Both the position numbers and the translations under genes were made by a program. Positions 27,081 to 37,800 of a stretch of 64,000 nucleotides of DNA are shown piece by piece. The notes below the pieces were generated by a model, which was not told the origin of the DNA, made no database searches, and saw only the letters and a list, made by a program, of their open reading frames with translations. The DNA is from Lumbricus rubellus (taxonomy: Eukaryota; Annelida; Clitellata; Crassiclitellata; Lumbricidae), in assembly GCA_945859605.1 (NCBI GenBank), contig OX243812.1, positions 45,726,846 to 45,790,845 of the forward strand. The letters are read 5' to 3'. Within the stretch, counting starts at the first letter, position 1. Every line of letters begins with the position of its first letter.

Positions 27081-27955
27081 GCTGCAATTGATAAATCATT
27101 CTCTGTGTCATAAGAGAATGAATTAATAAAATGTGATAAATAATAACATTTCTCCTTGGACATATAATTATGGGCACCTGTCACATCCACTTTTACACCA
27201 CACAGATTTTACACCACACAGGTGTGACAACTGACTTTAATTATAGGCTACTTGGAATCAGTTAAAAAGCAAGTGGGTTATCATGCTAATTCAACACTGA
27301 CATGTGGCTTTTGCTAATTTACTTAAAGTATAAATTTGAAATTTTTGTCTAATCATTTCTTGGAACTGCATTGGAAGTTCTATTGAGCTGATCATCTGTT
27401 CACTGTGTTCATTGTGTGTAGATGCGTGATTTGTAGAAGCAACTTGGTACATGTCAATCCTTCAAGATATTAGGCCACACTGCATTGCAGCACAGGTGGA
27501 AGGTATAAAGGTGGAAGACTCCCCCAATTATCATCCGATGAGGGACTGTATCTTCAGCAGCAGCAGCTGATATACGTTTCTATGGCTTGGCAGTCGGTGG
27601 ATGCAAAGTCACCGAAATTAATTCGCTCAGTCCATCAGATTAGCCTGAATTAATCAGGTCTGTGGTGCACCTGATGCAGGACAAATCAAACCACTATGAG
27701 ACTTATCTATGATTACCTGACCACCAGTCACCCAGTCAGTCAGTCAGCCAGTCAGTTGACCAGTCAACTAGTCAGTCAGGCTGTGCTTCCATCTTCCCTG
27801 TCTAGCTACTGACCACTGACTCTTGGCCCCAGGCCACAGTCATCTCTGATTAGCTGTTATTTCCCCTCCAATGACAATGCCCTGTAGGTGTAGTTTGATT
27901 ATTGCCATGGCACCCATACGTGGTTGGGTAGGATATATGTGTTCTTGTAGGGGTC
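27078..27955. other. Non-coding stretch with (CAGT)n patch
   Basis: No gene. A degenerate cagtcagtcagccagtcag tract lies at about 27,730-27,780. Confidence 0.55.
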
Positions 27956-28830
27956 TATGCTTGTCATTTTTGTCACTAAGTGTCTTTGAATGTCTCTGTT
28001 TATGGCTCTGTGCATCTCTTTCTGTCTGCGTAAACTTGTCTTTGTGTGTTACTCTGGTTAAGTCAGTTTCTTTGTCTGTCTGCCATTATCTCTGTCTGCC
28101 TGTTATGTGTGTGTCTGTGTGTGTGTGTGTGTGTGTATCTGTGTTTTTTTGTCTCTGTCTGTGCTGAGGTGTGTGTATGGTGATGATGGCGTGTGTCATA
28201 TGTGCGTGCTTGTGTGTGTGCATATGTGTGTGTGTGTGTGTGTGTGTATGTGTGTGCCTTTATGCATTTAGCATTTATTTGTATGCATGCCTTTATGTTC
28301 TGTATTTTTAGTCTTTCTGTTTTATCTATTTTGCCGTCTGTGTATAACTGTATACACGTGTGTCATTGTATTTTTGTCTTTTTGATCACATGTCTATGCA
28401 TTTTTTCTTTGTCTCCCTGTCTGTGTTTGTCTTTGTCTTTCAATGTGTGTGTGTGTATGTGTGTGTGCTCGTGTGGCTGTCTGGTTCTGTCTTCTTGTGT
28501 GTCTCTGTGGCTGTCTGTTTTTGGGTATGTGTATATGTTTGTGTCTGTTTCGTCCATGTTTTGTGCATTTTTATATGTATAATATTTGTTTCTGTATTTT
28601 TTGCTCTTTGTCCTTTTAATGCAAGATGGAAGTTTATTTTTAGAGGAGTTTTTCTTGGTTTTCATTATATTATGCAGGTGTGATTATTCCATGCATATTT
28701 AAACGTGCTTAAACGTATATGCTAGTGCATTTTTTGGTTTGAGCATGTGTTGGAGGAGTTTTTGCTTGCGAGTGTGTGTGTGTGTGTGTGTGCATTTGTG
28801 TATGTGTGTGTTCATGCATTTGTGTGTGCT
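27956..28830. repeat. TG/TCTG-rich low-complexity region
   Basis: Long run of gtgtgt and tctgtctgtgt words with (TG)n cores near 28,108-28,134, 28,226-28,246 and 28,771-28,791. Cys/Val/Leu-rich open frames here are composition artefacts. Confidence 0.85.
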
Positions 28831-30427
28831 TGTGTGTTTGTCATGCACTTTAGAGTGAGCTGGATCTGGTTTTCTTGTTCTGTGATGTTGACTATATGTA
28901 CCTTTGCGTGTGCATTATTTTATGTCCTGTGTGGTGGCTTTTATTTCAGTAGCATAGACTACGAACTTGACAGTTGATGTCGCGTTTTTGTCAGGTAGCA
29001 CCAAATCGCTGGTTGTCATTGTTGAAGCATTTGTTGTGCAGTTCAACGGATACGCTGACATTGAGAATGGCAAGTGGAAACCTATTCTCGTGTCTGCCTT
29101 GACGCGGCTGGTGTCCAATTGCTGAAACAAAAGCTAAACACTTTCTAACTCGTGTTGACAATACTTCATCTGTTCTGTCAGTCTCTGCTATTTTGCCTCC
29201 CTCTGACAGACATTCTAGGCCGATCGTTTTTGCAGCGAATCCTGAAGAACAGAAGTAACTGACTGAATTAATGCTGATCATCTTTTAGAAGCGGAGAAAC
29301 ATCTTTGAGTGAACGTCTAGCTGGTGTTGTGCATCTCTTAAACACCAATTTCATAATTAATTGTCACTTTCTGTGATCCTGGTGCTTGAATGATCAATTC
29401 CAGGTAACTTATACCTTAACCGAGCATATGTAACAAATCATCACTTTGCAGACATCAAATTAAATCTCAGAACTTCTTGGCTTCCATGATAGCATGGTGC
29501 ATCTCCATCTTTGATACTTTTCTGCTCCTTTTCCTGCACTTAAAAGCAAGCAAAACTGACCATGATTGACCAGCACAGGAAGGAAGGACAGAAGCAGGCA
29601 ATTGCCATGACGACAGGTAAGGAATACCTGTGTGGGCAGAAATCCTGTCAGTCCATGGATGCTACTCAATTACATTGACGTTCTACCTGGAAGCAACTCA
29701 GCCGATCCAGTAACAGATGATGCTGAGGAATTGGTAACTTAGAATAACCATGCAACCGCAGCTGCAGCCGCAACCGCAGCTGCAGCAGCAATGGCATCGA
29801 TGCTTCTGCCGACTTTTTTAGCAGCAGCTCTGGGGATGCCATTATCTCTGTGAAAAGCTTAGCTTTCTGAAGCAGCTCCAATGGCCATCATGTTCTATAA
29901 TGATATCTGTTTTTCAGAGATTGATATCGTCTTTTTTTCAGAGACATTTCCTGCTTTGCACTGAGAATGACAACGTTGAAGGACACTTGCAAGTGTGGTT
30001 GGAAAATGCTCAAATTTTGTCTGCTATAAAAGCACAGTAATGAATATGCATGTACAGCCAGACACTTACTGCTGATTACCTAGTGATTACCATCAATAGA
30101 AGGTCACATAAACTGAACCGCTGTGGGCTATTGTACATTCGCTTGGAAGCAGTTAAGGTGGGAGCGTCATGGCCCCATAATTTGGTCATGAATATTTTCG
30201 ATGCTGACGGCTTCGTAATCAAGTTGAACATAAATTATGATCTGATTGCTTATTGAACAGATTTAGACAGTAGTTTGAAATTTGTATCTCCGCTCTAAAA
30301 AAAATCCGTGCATACTTGAATGTGGCAACATGGAAATATTTTTTTTACAACAAGACATGTATACTGATATTGTAAAAAAAATTCCATCAAAGAAAACTTG
30401 CACATTAATTTTTTATAGCACTTTATG
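28831..30427. other. Non-coding stretch, small CAG/CCG patch
   Basis: No recognisable gene. A short cagctgcagcc / ccgcaaccgcagctgcagca patch lies at 29,757-29,792. Confidence 0.5.
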
Positions 30428-30950
30428 TAAAGGGTGGACCAAAAAAAATAGCCCAAAGGTTTTTTGCCAATATCTTGGCCAGAAGTAAGAATTTGTAAAT
30501 ACAGTTGTGCAGGCTTAAAGGCAATTCATATTTACATACAAAGGCCAAATTTCAACAAAATATTTCAAACAGAAAAAAAGTTATATCACTTTTAGTCAGT
30601 CTACCCAATGTTTTTTGACGATCCACAAACATAACGCAACAAAAAGTAACACAAAACGATTTTATTAAGTCAAATATTAAATAATTGTTATCAAATGAAC
30701 TTGATAGTGCTTCACAGCTTGTGTTCAATGTGTTCACCACCAGTGCCAAACTTTAGGAGCCTCTTTTTAAAGTTCTTGATGACCTTGTTGATGTGTTCCA
30801 GACATAAATCTTCAAAAATAAACTCCAATGCAACTATCAATTCTCTTACAGCTCTTGCTCTTGGTTGCAGGTTGTGGTAGTACTCGAGCTTAGCTCTCCT
30901 CACTTGATAAAACATTGGGTTGAAGCCAGGAGCTTCGAGGGACATTGGCC
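30428..30950 (-). mobile_element. Mariner-type transposon relic (3' part)
   Basis: The minus strand at 30,712-30,945 translates to a decayed mariner/Tc1-type transposase C-terminus: APGFNPMFY where SPDLNPMDY is usual, then a helical stretch ending in FKKRLLKFGTGGEHIEHK, a typical mariner tail. The third catalytic Asp of the NPMDY box is replaced by Phe. The + strand at about 30,428 reads gggtggaccaaaaaaaatag, resembling a mariner terminal repeat (ggtggnccaaaaaa). The other end is not found. Inactive. Confidence 0.72.
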
Positions 30951-31408
30951 TTTCTCAATGAAGCCTGAACAATTTACATTGAGCTGATTTCCTTCCATCA
31001 ACGGCATATTTCTTAACTTTCAGCTTAACTCTTAATTTCTGCACTCTCACTGTTTATCAGAGCAAGCAGAGATTGTAGCTTTAGCACCAAGATCTTGCTC
31101 ATGAAGTGTCTGAAAACACATTTTCTCTGTCATTGACACCATGGGTAATTTAAGTTTTTAAATATATTTCAATTTTATTTTTTAACAGCAAAATTATTAA
31201 TCTGACAGGCTATTATTTAGCCACTTGATCGTCATCTTGCTAAGTGACTTTGCAGTGATGTGCAGCTACACTGGTACCCACTTTCTTTTTTAAATAACAA
31301 TAACAATAATAAAAATTGTTATTATTAATATTATTATTATATTATATTAAAAAAATAATAATATAAATAATAACAAGTTGTATAATAATAATAATAATAA
31401 TAATAATC
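30951..31408. other. AT-rich stretch with AAT/TTA repeats
   Basis: Non-coding; (AAT)n and (TTA)n tracts occupy about 31,295-31,407, immediately before the SINE. Confidence 0.65.
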
Positions 31409-31575
31409 GTGGAGGGTTGCATATTCGAATCCACCTCAAGCTGCCATGTAGGGACCTAGGGCAAGTCCTTCACTCGCAATTGCTCAACGCTTCAGCGTGA
31501 AACTCCAATTCAGTGTCTGCGCTGTAGTCGAGAGCGCTTCTGAGTAGAATCCTTAAAAGGGCGCTATAAAAAGTA
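31409..31575 (+). mobile_element. tRNA-derived SINE with LINE-type 3' tail, 5'-truncated copy
   Basis: Starts within a tRNA-like region: a B box in gcatattcgaatccacc (31,419-31,435). It continues with a body (gggcaagtccttcactcgca, then ttgctcaacgcttcagcgtg) that matches the minus strand of the SINE at 57,030-57,229. It ends with gagcgcttctgagtagaatc then ggcgctataaa, the 3' end shared with local CR1-like LINEs. The A box is missing, so it is 5'-truncated. Confidence 0.82.
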
Positions 31576-32243
31576 CACATACAAGCAAACATATAATAAT
31601 AATAATGATTTATGGCAATATCGAGGCTATTTGATAACAATTATTGTGCATAAATATGAATATTAGCCTTTCAGCCTGTGAAGTTTGATTTACAAATTTA
31701 TACAATTGAGCAAGATATTAGAAATAAATTGTAGGGGTCTTTTCGGCACAGCCCGTACAATCTTCAAAATATGATATTGTTCCAGCTGAGCTTAGACAAT
31801 TCCTGCCACCCAACCATCTCCCAATTGGCTGAAATGTTACAAGATAATTGTATTGATCAGAAAACCCAAATTCCTCGTGCAAAATTTAGATACTTTCCAT
31901 GATATTGTGGATTCTGGATACTAAGAGTATTTAATTTTCATGAGACTTAAAAATATCCTCTTCACGACATTGGATAGCTCTAGAACGGTTTGACAAAATT
32001 TGATGGTGTTATTTCTACCTGCGCAGTTTTTGTGTGCATAGATTACAGAAATATAATATTTATTATTGTTTGTCATATGATTTGAGTGGAAATAAATAAT
32101 CAGGTACCTTCACATTCATTTAATAATTAAACTTGAAAATAATCAGTGATCAATATCTTCATGTATTCCTTGAACAATGCATTCATATTTTATTTTGAAA
32201 GTAGGTTGTCTATAATGTCTATGTGGCTGTCAATTACTTAATT
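31576..32243. other. Non-coding stretch, nothing recognised
   Basis: AT-rich; no gene or element end found. Confidence 0.6.
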
Positions 32244-32357
32244 ACTGATCAACATAATATATGAATGCATGTACAATAGCAGTAAGACGGAGACCAATAA
32301 AAGATTGTCTAATAGCTTTGCGCTGCGTCAGTTGAAAATAGCAACTGATCAACATAA
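32244..32357 (-). other. 86-bp inverted templated insertion with 14-bp TSD
   Basis: Positions 32,258-32,343 are the reverse complement of 32,860-32,944, with one mismatch and one single-base indel. The insert is flanked by perfect 14-bp direct repeats actgatcaacataa (32,244-32,257 and 32,344-32,357). The copied segment is an internal piece of a LINE RT reading frame, without a poly(A) or LINE 3' end, so it is not an ordinary LINE insertion. Confidence 0.85.
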
Positions 32358-32665
32358 CGCTGGATAGTTGCTCTCAAATTTCACAAAACCAGAGGGTCAA
32401 ACAAACATTCCCAAAAGGGTGGTAAATATAATTTTTTTTGCATTTTCTTAGACTAAAACAATTGACAAAGTGTGCCAAAAATCCCAATTATGGTTTTTGT
32501 TTTAAGAGTTTACAGTGTCAAAAATGGTCTGTTTTGGTATTGCAGGTTGGAATCATGAGTGGTAATTAAAAGATTTGTTACCCTAATTATATATTACTGT
32601 TAGAACTGTGAAATGGATGTAATCATTTTTAATAGACTGTAAATGAAACATAACTAAGTATTCTA

Positions 32666-32730
32666 GAGGTGGATTCGAACCTGCAACTCTCCAGCTACAA
32701 GGCAACGAACATACCCTCTACACCACCATG
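32666..32730 (-). mobile_element. SINE tRNA-like head (second type), 3'-truncated
   Basis: The minus strand carries an A box in tggtggtgtagagggt (32,713-32,728) and a canonical B box ggttcgaatcc (32,671-32,681). The intervening gttgccttgtagc matches the head of the SINE at 57,030-57,229. The body and LINE-like tail are absent. Because it matches the SINE and not a full tRNA fold, I call it a SINE fragment. Confidence 0.75.
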
Positions 32731-32859
32731 ACCTTGACCTACTTTGTGTACTGTCAATAATTTGACAAGCATATCTTGCCAGATGTTTCCCTCTTTTACA
32801 TCTTCTTCCAGTGATTTTCACTCTCGACTCCTCACTCACATATTGAGTTTTACTCACAC

Positions 32860-34310
32860 TGCTATTTTCAACTGACGCAGCGCAAAGCTATTAGACAATC
32901 TTTATTGGTCTCCGTCTTACTGCTATTGTACATGCATTTATATACTCCTGCATAGACTACTGTAGCTCACTCCTTAGACCAGTGCTGTCCAACCTTTTTG
33001 GCCCTGTGGGCCGCAGAAGCAATATTCTTGAAGCCGAGGGCCGCAACAATAAGCTCGAAAACAACGGCAAAAAAGTTGTTGATAATTTTAAACTGTTTTA
33101 TGGAATTATTGTTGGCTAATGTATAAATGAACAGTGCTTAATACCTTGATTGCTTGATTACAGATGAGCACCAAAATTATTAGGTGCACGCAGCTGAATT
33201 TTAAGTTTGTCACCCAACCTGACAGCCATGGTCTGGCAAACTCAGCTCTTCATTTCGTCTCCCAGAGTCCCAGTTAAATTTTTTGGTTCATATTCACCCT
33301 GTGGCTGAGCCAAAACCAGAGCAAATTCGGTCTAAGGAACAGTCAATAGTCATCGGCTTTTAATGAGCCAAAGACATCGCCATTCATCGGTTCTGTCATG
33401 CATGAACTCCTATCGATAGTTTCTCTTCAACCCTCAATAGGCCTACTCCAATTGGACAATCTCTCGAAAGGAACTGTTGCAGCTAGCCTACTTACAGACG
33501 GGTCGAAATCCTGTAGGCTACACATCTCAGAGACGGACTAGAAGTGAACGGTTTGGACGATATAGTCATGCGAGGTCAATAATATTTAGTTCAGTAGAGG
33601 GACAAACAAATGTTGAAAACAAGAAGTCCAGAGATAGAAAGAAAAATGTTGTCTGAATTAGCTTTCCGGTGGCTCTTCGAACTCTAGAAAAATTACATTT
33701 TCAATCTAAAAAAACCTAGATTCGACTAGACTTTGTCCTTTATTTTATTTTATACACAGTGGAAGAATTTGGTATGCTCTGGCGGCAGTGGCGGGCCACT
33801 TGAAATCGCTACGCGGGCCGCATGCGGCCCGCGGGCCGCACGTTGGACAGCACTCCCTTAGACCATACTGCAAGACTCCTTATTTAACCAGACACAATAT
33901 ATTATGATTTTAGTGCTGTGTCCTCATAAAAGCAAGTGTCCCCATTCTTCTTGTTCTGAAATCCAATCTTGTCTGCCTATCGGCACAGTCTTCAGACCTA
34001 GCAAATCACGATGATAAGATCACAAGTCGGTCAGTGTAAAAAAAGACAGCTTGAGATAGTCCTTGATTTTATTCTATGCTGTACTGCTATATTTAGAAAA
34101 TTTTTTACCATAAATCTTAATGAAACTCAATCAAAGGTGCTTCGAGCCCAAAAATTTCTCTGTTCATCCGTTCCGCTCTAGGTCTAGCTATGAAAGACCG
34201 TCATGATCCTCTAGTACTAGTCTCAAACTGCCAGATGTTTCTTTTGACCCTTTGCTGTGGAATGACCTTTCTCAAAAAATCTTAAAAAGAGAACGGACAT
34301 GAACAGCAGT
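32860..34310 (+). mobile_element. Old CR1-like LINE relic, split by a hAT insertion
   Basis: The plus strand before the hAT reads as a CR1-type RT C-terminal segment (TAIVHAFIYSCIDYCSSLLRP in broken frame). It resumes after the hAT with cttagaccatactgcaag. A further decayed block at about 34,170-34,300 (LPDVSFDPLLWNDLSQ-like) matches the GP.LWN.L motif near the end of such ORFs. Stops and frameshifts are frequent, so it is long dead. A partial inverted copy of the 34,170-34,230 segment lies at about 34,715-34,770. Confidence 0.65.
32972..33863. mobile_element. Non-autonomous hAT (Buster-like) element, 876 bp, inside a LINE relic
   Basis: The element occupies 32,980-33,855 between perfect ccttagac duplications (32,972-32,979 and 33,856-33,863). 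Ends are cagtgctgtccaacc and gttggacagcact; the terminal base on the right is C where G is expected. Subterminal gggccgc modules (gcggcccgcgggccgc near the right end) resemble the other hATs here. No transposase motif was found. It interrupts a LINE relic, so it is the younger insertion. Confidence 0.92.
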
Positions 34311-34412
34311 GCTCCCAGATAAGATCCCAGCATGAGCTATATATATATTGTGGTAGAAGGTACTTTCACCGCAAAGTGTCAATAGAGGCATATGGAAATG
34401 ATGCTGTTATAC

Positions 34413-34721
34413 AGTCCGAGGGTAATCCCAAAGACTGGCTGCCCATACTCCAAACAATATGGCTGCCAACGAATGCAATAAAATTAGAGTGCGACCTATG
34501 GACGACAGTGTTAATCAATTCAGCTTCAATTTCAGCAGAATGACTGCACTAACCCTAAAACTAATCCTAACCGACCCTCACGACGCCTAACCTGGGCCCT
34601 AACCGACCCTCACGCTTTGCATGTTGGGATGCATTTTGCGATGTCCTCGATATGTCGCGCTCTAATTTTATTGCATTCGCTGGCAGCCATATTGTTTGGA
34701 GTACGGGCTTACCAGTCCGAG
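34413..34721. mobile_element. MITE with long TIRs and 8-9 bp TSD (Mutator-like or hAT-like)
   Basis: The element runs 34,421-34,713 between agtccgag duplications (34,413-34,420 and 34,714-34,721). It begins ggtaatccc and ends gggcttacc. A nearly perfect inverted repeat of about 55 bp follows (34,443-34,497 against 34,650-34,706), including ccaaacaatatggctgcca. The core (about 34,555-34,620) carries degenerate ccctaaccgaccctcacg repeats resembling telomere-like CCCTAA. Long TIRs, GG start and 8-9 bp duplication favour a Mutator-like MITE, but hAT cannot be excluded. Confidence 0.75.
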
Positions 34722-34898
34722 ACTGGTACTAGAGGGTCATGACGGTCTATAGAGCGGAGCGGACAACCAAATGTATCTTAGATAGGTCGCCTGATAAGAA
34801 CATAAAGGTAGCGTGGATATGGACCCAAAAACAAATCTTTTAAGACCGGAGACAACACACGTCGCCAATAAGCAATCCTTGACTAGCATAGCCGGCCT
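34722..34898. other. Flank between MITE and LINE, includes inverted LINE scrap
   Basis: About 34,715-34,770 is an inverted, diverged copy of 34,170-34,230 (shared words accgtcatga and ctctagtac). No gene. Confidence 0.5.
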
Positions 34899-37800
34899 GT
34901 AATTGTAATTGTAATTGAACATTTATATAGCGCCGCTCACAGATTCAGTAGCGCTCCCGACCCTAGTTAGCACTGCCGCTAACGAATAGCATAGTCTTCA
35001 GGCGTTTCCTAAACAAAGGGAGAGAGAGACTAAGAAGCTCAAGACGAAGTTTGTGAGGAAGACGGTTCCAGTAGGATGGGCCAGCATAAGCAAAGCTTCT
35101 GGACTGGGCAGTGGCTCCACGCATGCGAGGCACGACAAGGAGGCCGCTGGCTGCCGAGCGAAGGGCAGAGCGGCCGGGGAGAGAGGAGACCGGGATGCAG
35201 AGAGAACGGAGGTAAGAGGGAGCTACCCCAAGAAGAGAATTGCGCATGAGTGTCAGAATCTTAAACTCAATGCGCTGTGGTACAGGAAGCCAGTGGAGAG
35301 TGTCCCGAATAAAGACAGAAATATGAGAGAACTTGGGAAGACCGGCAATTAGGCGAGCAGCAGCATTTAGAATTGTCTGAAGTTTGGAAAGGTTGAGTGA
35401 GGAGAGACCGGCGTAAGCAGAGTTCCCAAAGTCAACCCTAGAGCAGAGCAGGGCATGAACAAGCGCCTTAACAGCTTGCGGAGAGAGTGAATGGCGAATA
35501 GTTCGCAGCTGGCGTAGGTGGTAGAGACATGTACGTGAGACACGGTTGACATGGTCCGAGAAAGAAAGGGCTGAATCCAGAGTGAAACCCAAGTCACGAA
35601 CTGTGGGAGAGAAATGGACATCAGGAAACAAAGTACGGAGGAGCTCCATGTCGATCTTCGCAAGCTGGGCTCGGCCTCCAAGCCAGATGTATTGGGTTTT
35701 TTCAGAATTCAGGCGGAGACGGTTGGAGGACATCCACTGGTCTAGGGCCGAGGTGGCATCAAGAATAGTGGCAACCAGTGAGGCAGCTGTACTGGACGGG
35801 CCATGAACAAAGGCTTGCGTATCATCAGCGTATTGATGAGCCGAAGCACCCTTGAGGGAGAGTATGAGTGATAAATCTGCAGTGTAGAGTATGTAAAGAA
35901 GCGGTGCCAGGACCGAGCCTTGAGGCAAGCCGTATGGAACAGGGGACCAGGCAGAGCGTGTGGAACCAAAGATCACAGATAAGGAGCGGTCTGAGAGGAA
36001 AGAACTGAACCAGAGAAGGGCAGAGTCGCCAATGCCGAAGGATTTAGAAAGACGCTCAAGGAGTATGGCGTGGTCGACAGTGTCGAACGCTGCACTAACG
36101 TCAAACAGAGCTAGCAAGGTGATGTGACTTTGGTCAGTTGCTGCAAAGACGTCAGCAAGTAAGCGGGTGATAAGAGACTCAGTAGAATGGTATTTCCTAA
36201 AGCCAGATTGGAGTGAGGGCATTAGTGAATTGGTTTCAAGGTAGTCCACTAGCTGGATCGAGACACATTTTTCCAGGAGTTTGGAAAGAAAGGAGAGATT
36301 AGAGATGGGACGATAGCTGGAGGGGGTGCTAGGGTCTAGACCCTGGCGCTTGAGAGAAGGAAAAACAACAGCTCTCTTGTGCTGAGCTGGAACAGAACCC
36401 TGAGCCAATGAAGAATTGCATAGTAACAGCAAAAAAGGCAAGAACTCGTCTAAAAACTCTTTAACTATAAATGGCGGAAGAATATCCAACTCGCAAGACT
36501 TCGACGTGGAGCTTTCGATGAGGCGTCTGAGAGCGTCAGGCTGTAGCGGCTGCCATTCGTTGAGGGTGGCAGATGAAGTTGAAGGAGGGAAAGACGGAGG
36601 CGGAGAACCCTCCGTTGACCGACGAGTCGCGGCGATCTTCTCCGTCATAAAGTCCAGGTAGTCGTCGGCCGTGAAATCTGACGACGGAGGGGTGCGAGAA
36701 GCAGCAGAGCGGCCGAGAATCCCGGCGAGAGCCGACCACAACCGGCGCGGGCTATGTCCGTCTCGAACGACCAGCTCCTCCCAGTATTGCGTTTCCCTGG
36801 TACGAAAGTCGCTGTGCATCTTCCGAAGGCGATGGATCCAGGTGAGGCGGTCAGCTGGGTCGCGAGAGCGGCGATATCGACGCTCCAGACGTCTAACTTC
36901 CCGACGCAGAGCACGACAGTGAGCGTCGAACCAGGGTACTAGCGGTCGATGACGGATCCGGTGCGAACGGACCGGAAGGAGGGAGTCGATGAGAGGAAGA
37001 ACCGTCGCATCGTAGAGGTCGAAGAGCTCCTCGGTAGAATCGTCCACCCGTGAAGACAGGTCAGCGCAGAGAGGGCTGTTGAGTAGTCCAGTACGGAAAG
37101 CGTCCCGGTTTAAGTTCCTCCATCCACGGGAGTGGCGGAGGGCGTACGTGGGTTGAGCGGAGAGGAAAGGAGCGTTGTAGAGGACAAGGCCATGATCAGA
37201 GATGGAAGGAGGTTCCACTCTGACGTCAGAAATGGCGCAGTCATCCCGCGTGATGATCACATCAAGCCAGCCACCGAGAACGTGAGTAGGCTCGGCGACG
37301 TGTTGGATGAGGCCGAACTGAGAGAGAAGGTCTTGAAAGCGAATAGTTTCCGGAAGGTCCGGTTGTTCCAAGTGAATGTTCAGATCACCAGTGATGATTA
37401 ATTGGCTGTTGTAGGTAGAGAAGATTTCCATAAAAGCAGTGAACTCCGAGAAGAAGACTGGCGTTGGCTTTGCAGATCCCGGTCGGTAGAGGGCGAAGGC
37501 AGTAAACGGCCCTCTGGCGGAGGAACAGGAAAATCCCAGAAGCTCGAAGGTGGTGAGCGTCAGAGGAATAGGGATCCGTTTGACTTGAAGATGTTCACGA
37601 TAGAAGACGACGATACCCCCATGATTCTGCGCCAGCGCGTCAGCTGGGGGTTCAATCGGACGAGGAGCGTCGAGAGATAGGAAGCCCGGAGGGGTTGAGC
37701 GGCGAACCGGTACATCCGATGAGGTGGAGTGCCAGGACTCCGTTACGACGAGGATGTCAAGGTTATGATGAGTTATCATGTTGGATACTTCCATAAACTT

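Noticed and set aside
27871..28977. Cys/Val/Leu-rich frames that look like membrane proteins
   Set aside because: They arise from TG and TCTG low-complexity sequence.
34163..34770. A larger inverted-repeat transposon spanning 34.17-34.77 kb
   Set aside because: The outer inverted similarity is two diverged LINE scraps, and the MITE inside has its own target duplications, so the outer symmetry does not define an element.
35053..37680. Numerous plus-strand frames opposite the LINE at 34.9-37.9 kb
   Set aside because: Antisense shadows of the GC-rich ORF2; none has recognisable motifs.
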